64,000 bases of DNA from Clonostachys chloroleuca (taxonomy: Eukaryota; Ascomycota; Sordariomycetes; Hypocreales; Bionectriaceae). The stretch is from contig JBANAY010000003.1 in assembly GCA_037952775.1 (NCBI GenBank), positions 12,090,001 through 12,154,000 of the forward strand, read 5' to 3'. The position numbers were made by a program, and so were the translations under genes. The notes under the pieces were generated by a model, which saw only the letters and a program-made list of their open reading frames with translations, did no database searches and had not been told where the DNA came from. Of the stretch, positions 63,272 to 64,000 are shown piece by piece (position 1 is the first letter of the stretch; each line of letters opens with the position of its first letter).

Positions 63272-64000
63272 ATGTCGGCCTTGAGCCCGCCCAGTAAAGG
63301 CCCATCTTCTCCAGGCGACCGATCGGAGATGCGCCAAGCCAATTTCCTTCAATCCTACTACCTTGCCCCAAGCATACTTACTCAAACCAAGATGGATGAG
63401 AAAGCGCCCTACGTCTACAATACACCCGCCTTCAACTCGCCCATCATGGCCGCCTCACGCGCGTCCGTCCGCGCCGTAGTCGCCCTCTTCATCCTGTTCA
63501 CCGTCGCCTTCTACTCATGGCGTTCCTGGACCTTGTCCTCACCCCTCTCCCTCCAGCTTCAGCCTTCTCCCCCCATACCGGAATCCAGTCCAGTAGACCA
63601 GAAGGCCCTGGTGCCTCTGGAGGCGCACATCATTAGTAAATGCCCAGATACAAGAGTAAGCCCTCCAGTGATGTCTGCGAAGCGCAAGGGGACCTGTGAA
63701 GCGGTGGTGCTGATATACTTTTCGTAGGATGCCCTTCGGGAATTGATTCTCCCAGCCATGATGCGAGTCCATGACAAGGTCGACTTCAGACTCTCTTATA
63801 TCGGAACGTGAGCCACACCCCGTTTCTTTGTCGGTGAAACCTTATTGCTTACACAGGTTGTCTTGGTTCTTCTCAACAGTCCTACCGCCAATGACGGCGT
63901 CCAGTGCAAGCACGGCCCTTCCGAATGCATGGGCAATATTATCGAACTCTGCGCCAGCGAACTCTACCCCGATCCCAAGATCAGCCTCGGCTTCATCATG
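63272..64000 (+). CDS. GILT-like thiol reductase, N-terminal part (runs off the window)
   Basis: The exons 63272-63655, 63728-63807 and 63880 onward keep phase. The first ~75 residues are a cytosolic stretch with alternative ATGs at 63332 and 63401, then one signal anchor (VRAVVALFILFTVAFYSW). The luminal domain begins LEAHIISKCPDTRDALREL, followed by HDKVDFRLSYIGT and the family signature GVQCKHGPSECMGNIIELCASELYP. GILT enzymes reduce disulfides in lysosomes or are secreted. The expected active-site pair is Cys-Pro... then a second Cys a few residues on; here the second position reads Ala (RDAL). The 3' end lies outside the window. The family call is firm; activity is uncertain. Confidence 0.87.

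Overview
The window reads as nuclear DNA of a filamentous ascomycete (Pezizomycotina; a sordariomycete is my best guess, but the species cannot be fixed by eye). Reasons: most genes are split by introns of about 50-80 bases with GTAAGT/GTATGT-type donors and CTAAC-type branch sites; a fungal tRNA-Lys carries a short intron; the gene set (BMS1, TOP2, TAP42, CTP synthase, CDC5/CEF1, CNS1, YVC1, XBP1-like) is fungal; and P450, UbiA-type and MFS genes lie between conserved genes.

Layout. 0-3.2 kb: end of BMS1 and a convergent reticulon gene. 5.3-8.6 kb: a GYP5-type Rab GAP with a tandem 11-residue repeat. 8.6-20.3 kb: an accessory island that is AT-richer and gene-poor, with one unknown intronless gene, a broken cytochrome P450, a broken UbiA-type prenyltransferase/terpene cyclase and a second P450. 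20.3-28 kb: a YVC1-type TRP channel and a BTB-like fungal protein. 28-30.7 kb: mostly non-coding, with a small repeat-bearing reading frame. 30.7-37.7 kb: TAP42 and DNA topoisomerase II. 37.7-41.4 kb: a long gene-free stretch. 41.4-47.3 kb: an XBP1-like KilA-N/APSES regulator, CNS1, tRNA-Lys(CUU) and an MFS transporter. 49.2-52.5 kb: a FHIT-type hydrolase and a second MFS transporter. 53.7-61.6 kb: CTP synthase, divergent CDC5, and a hexokinase-family kinase. 63.3 kb to the end: the start of a GILT-like thiol reductase.

The conserved genes do housekeeping work (ribosome assembly, ER shape, Rab cycling, vacuolar calcium release, TOR/PP2A signalling, chromosome topology, Hsp90 folding, nucleotide synthesis, splicing) and do not form one pathway. 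The only functional grouping is UbiA plus two P450s at 11.4-18.3 kb, which looks like a small terpenoid or meroterpenoid locus in decay.

A caveat runs through the window. Several genes expected to be essential or highly conserved (TAP42, CDC5 twice, FHIT, MFS, YVC1) need a one-base correction to stay in frame, often at a homopolymer. This points to indel errors in the assembly, so a frameshift alone is weak evidence of gene death here. The two in-frame nonsense codons at conserved positions in the P450 (12868-12870) and the UbiA gene (14496-14498) are stronger evidence.
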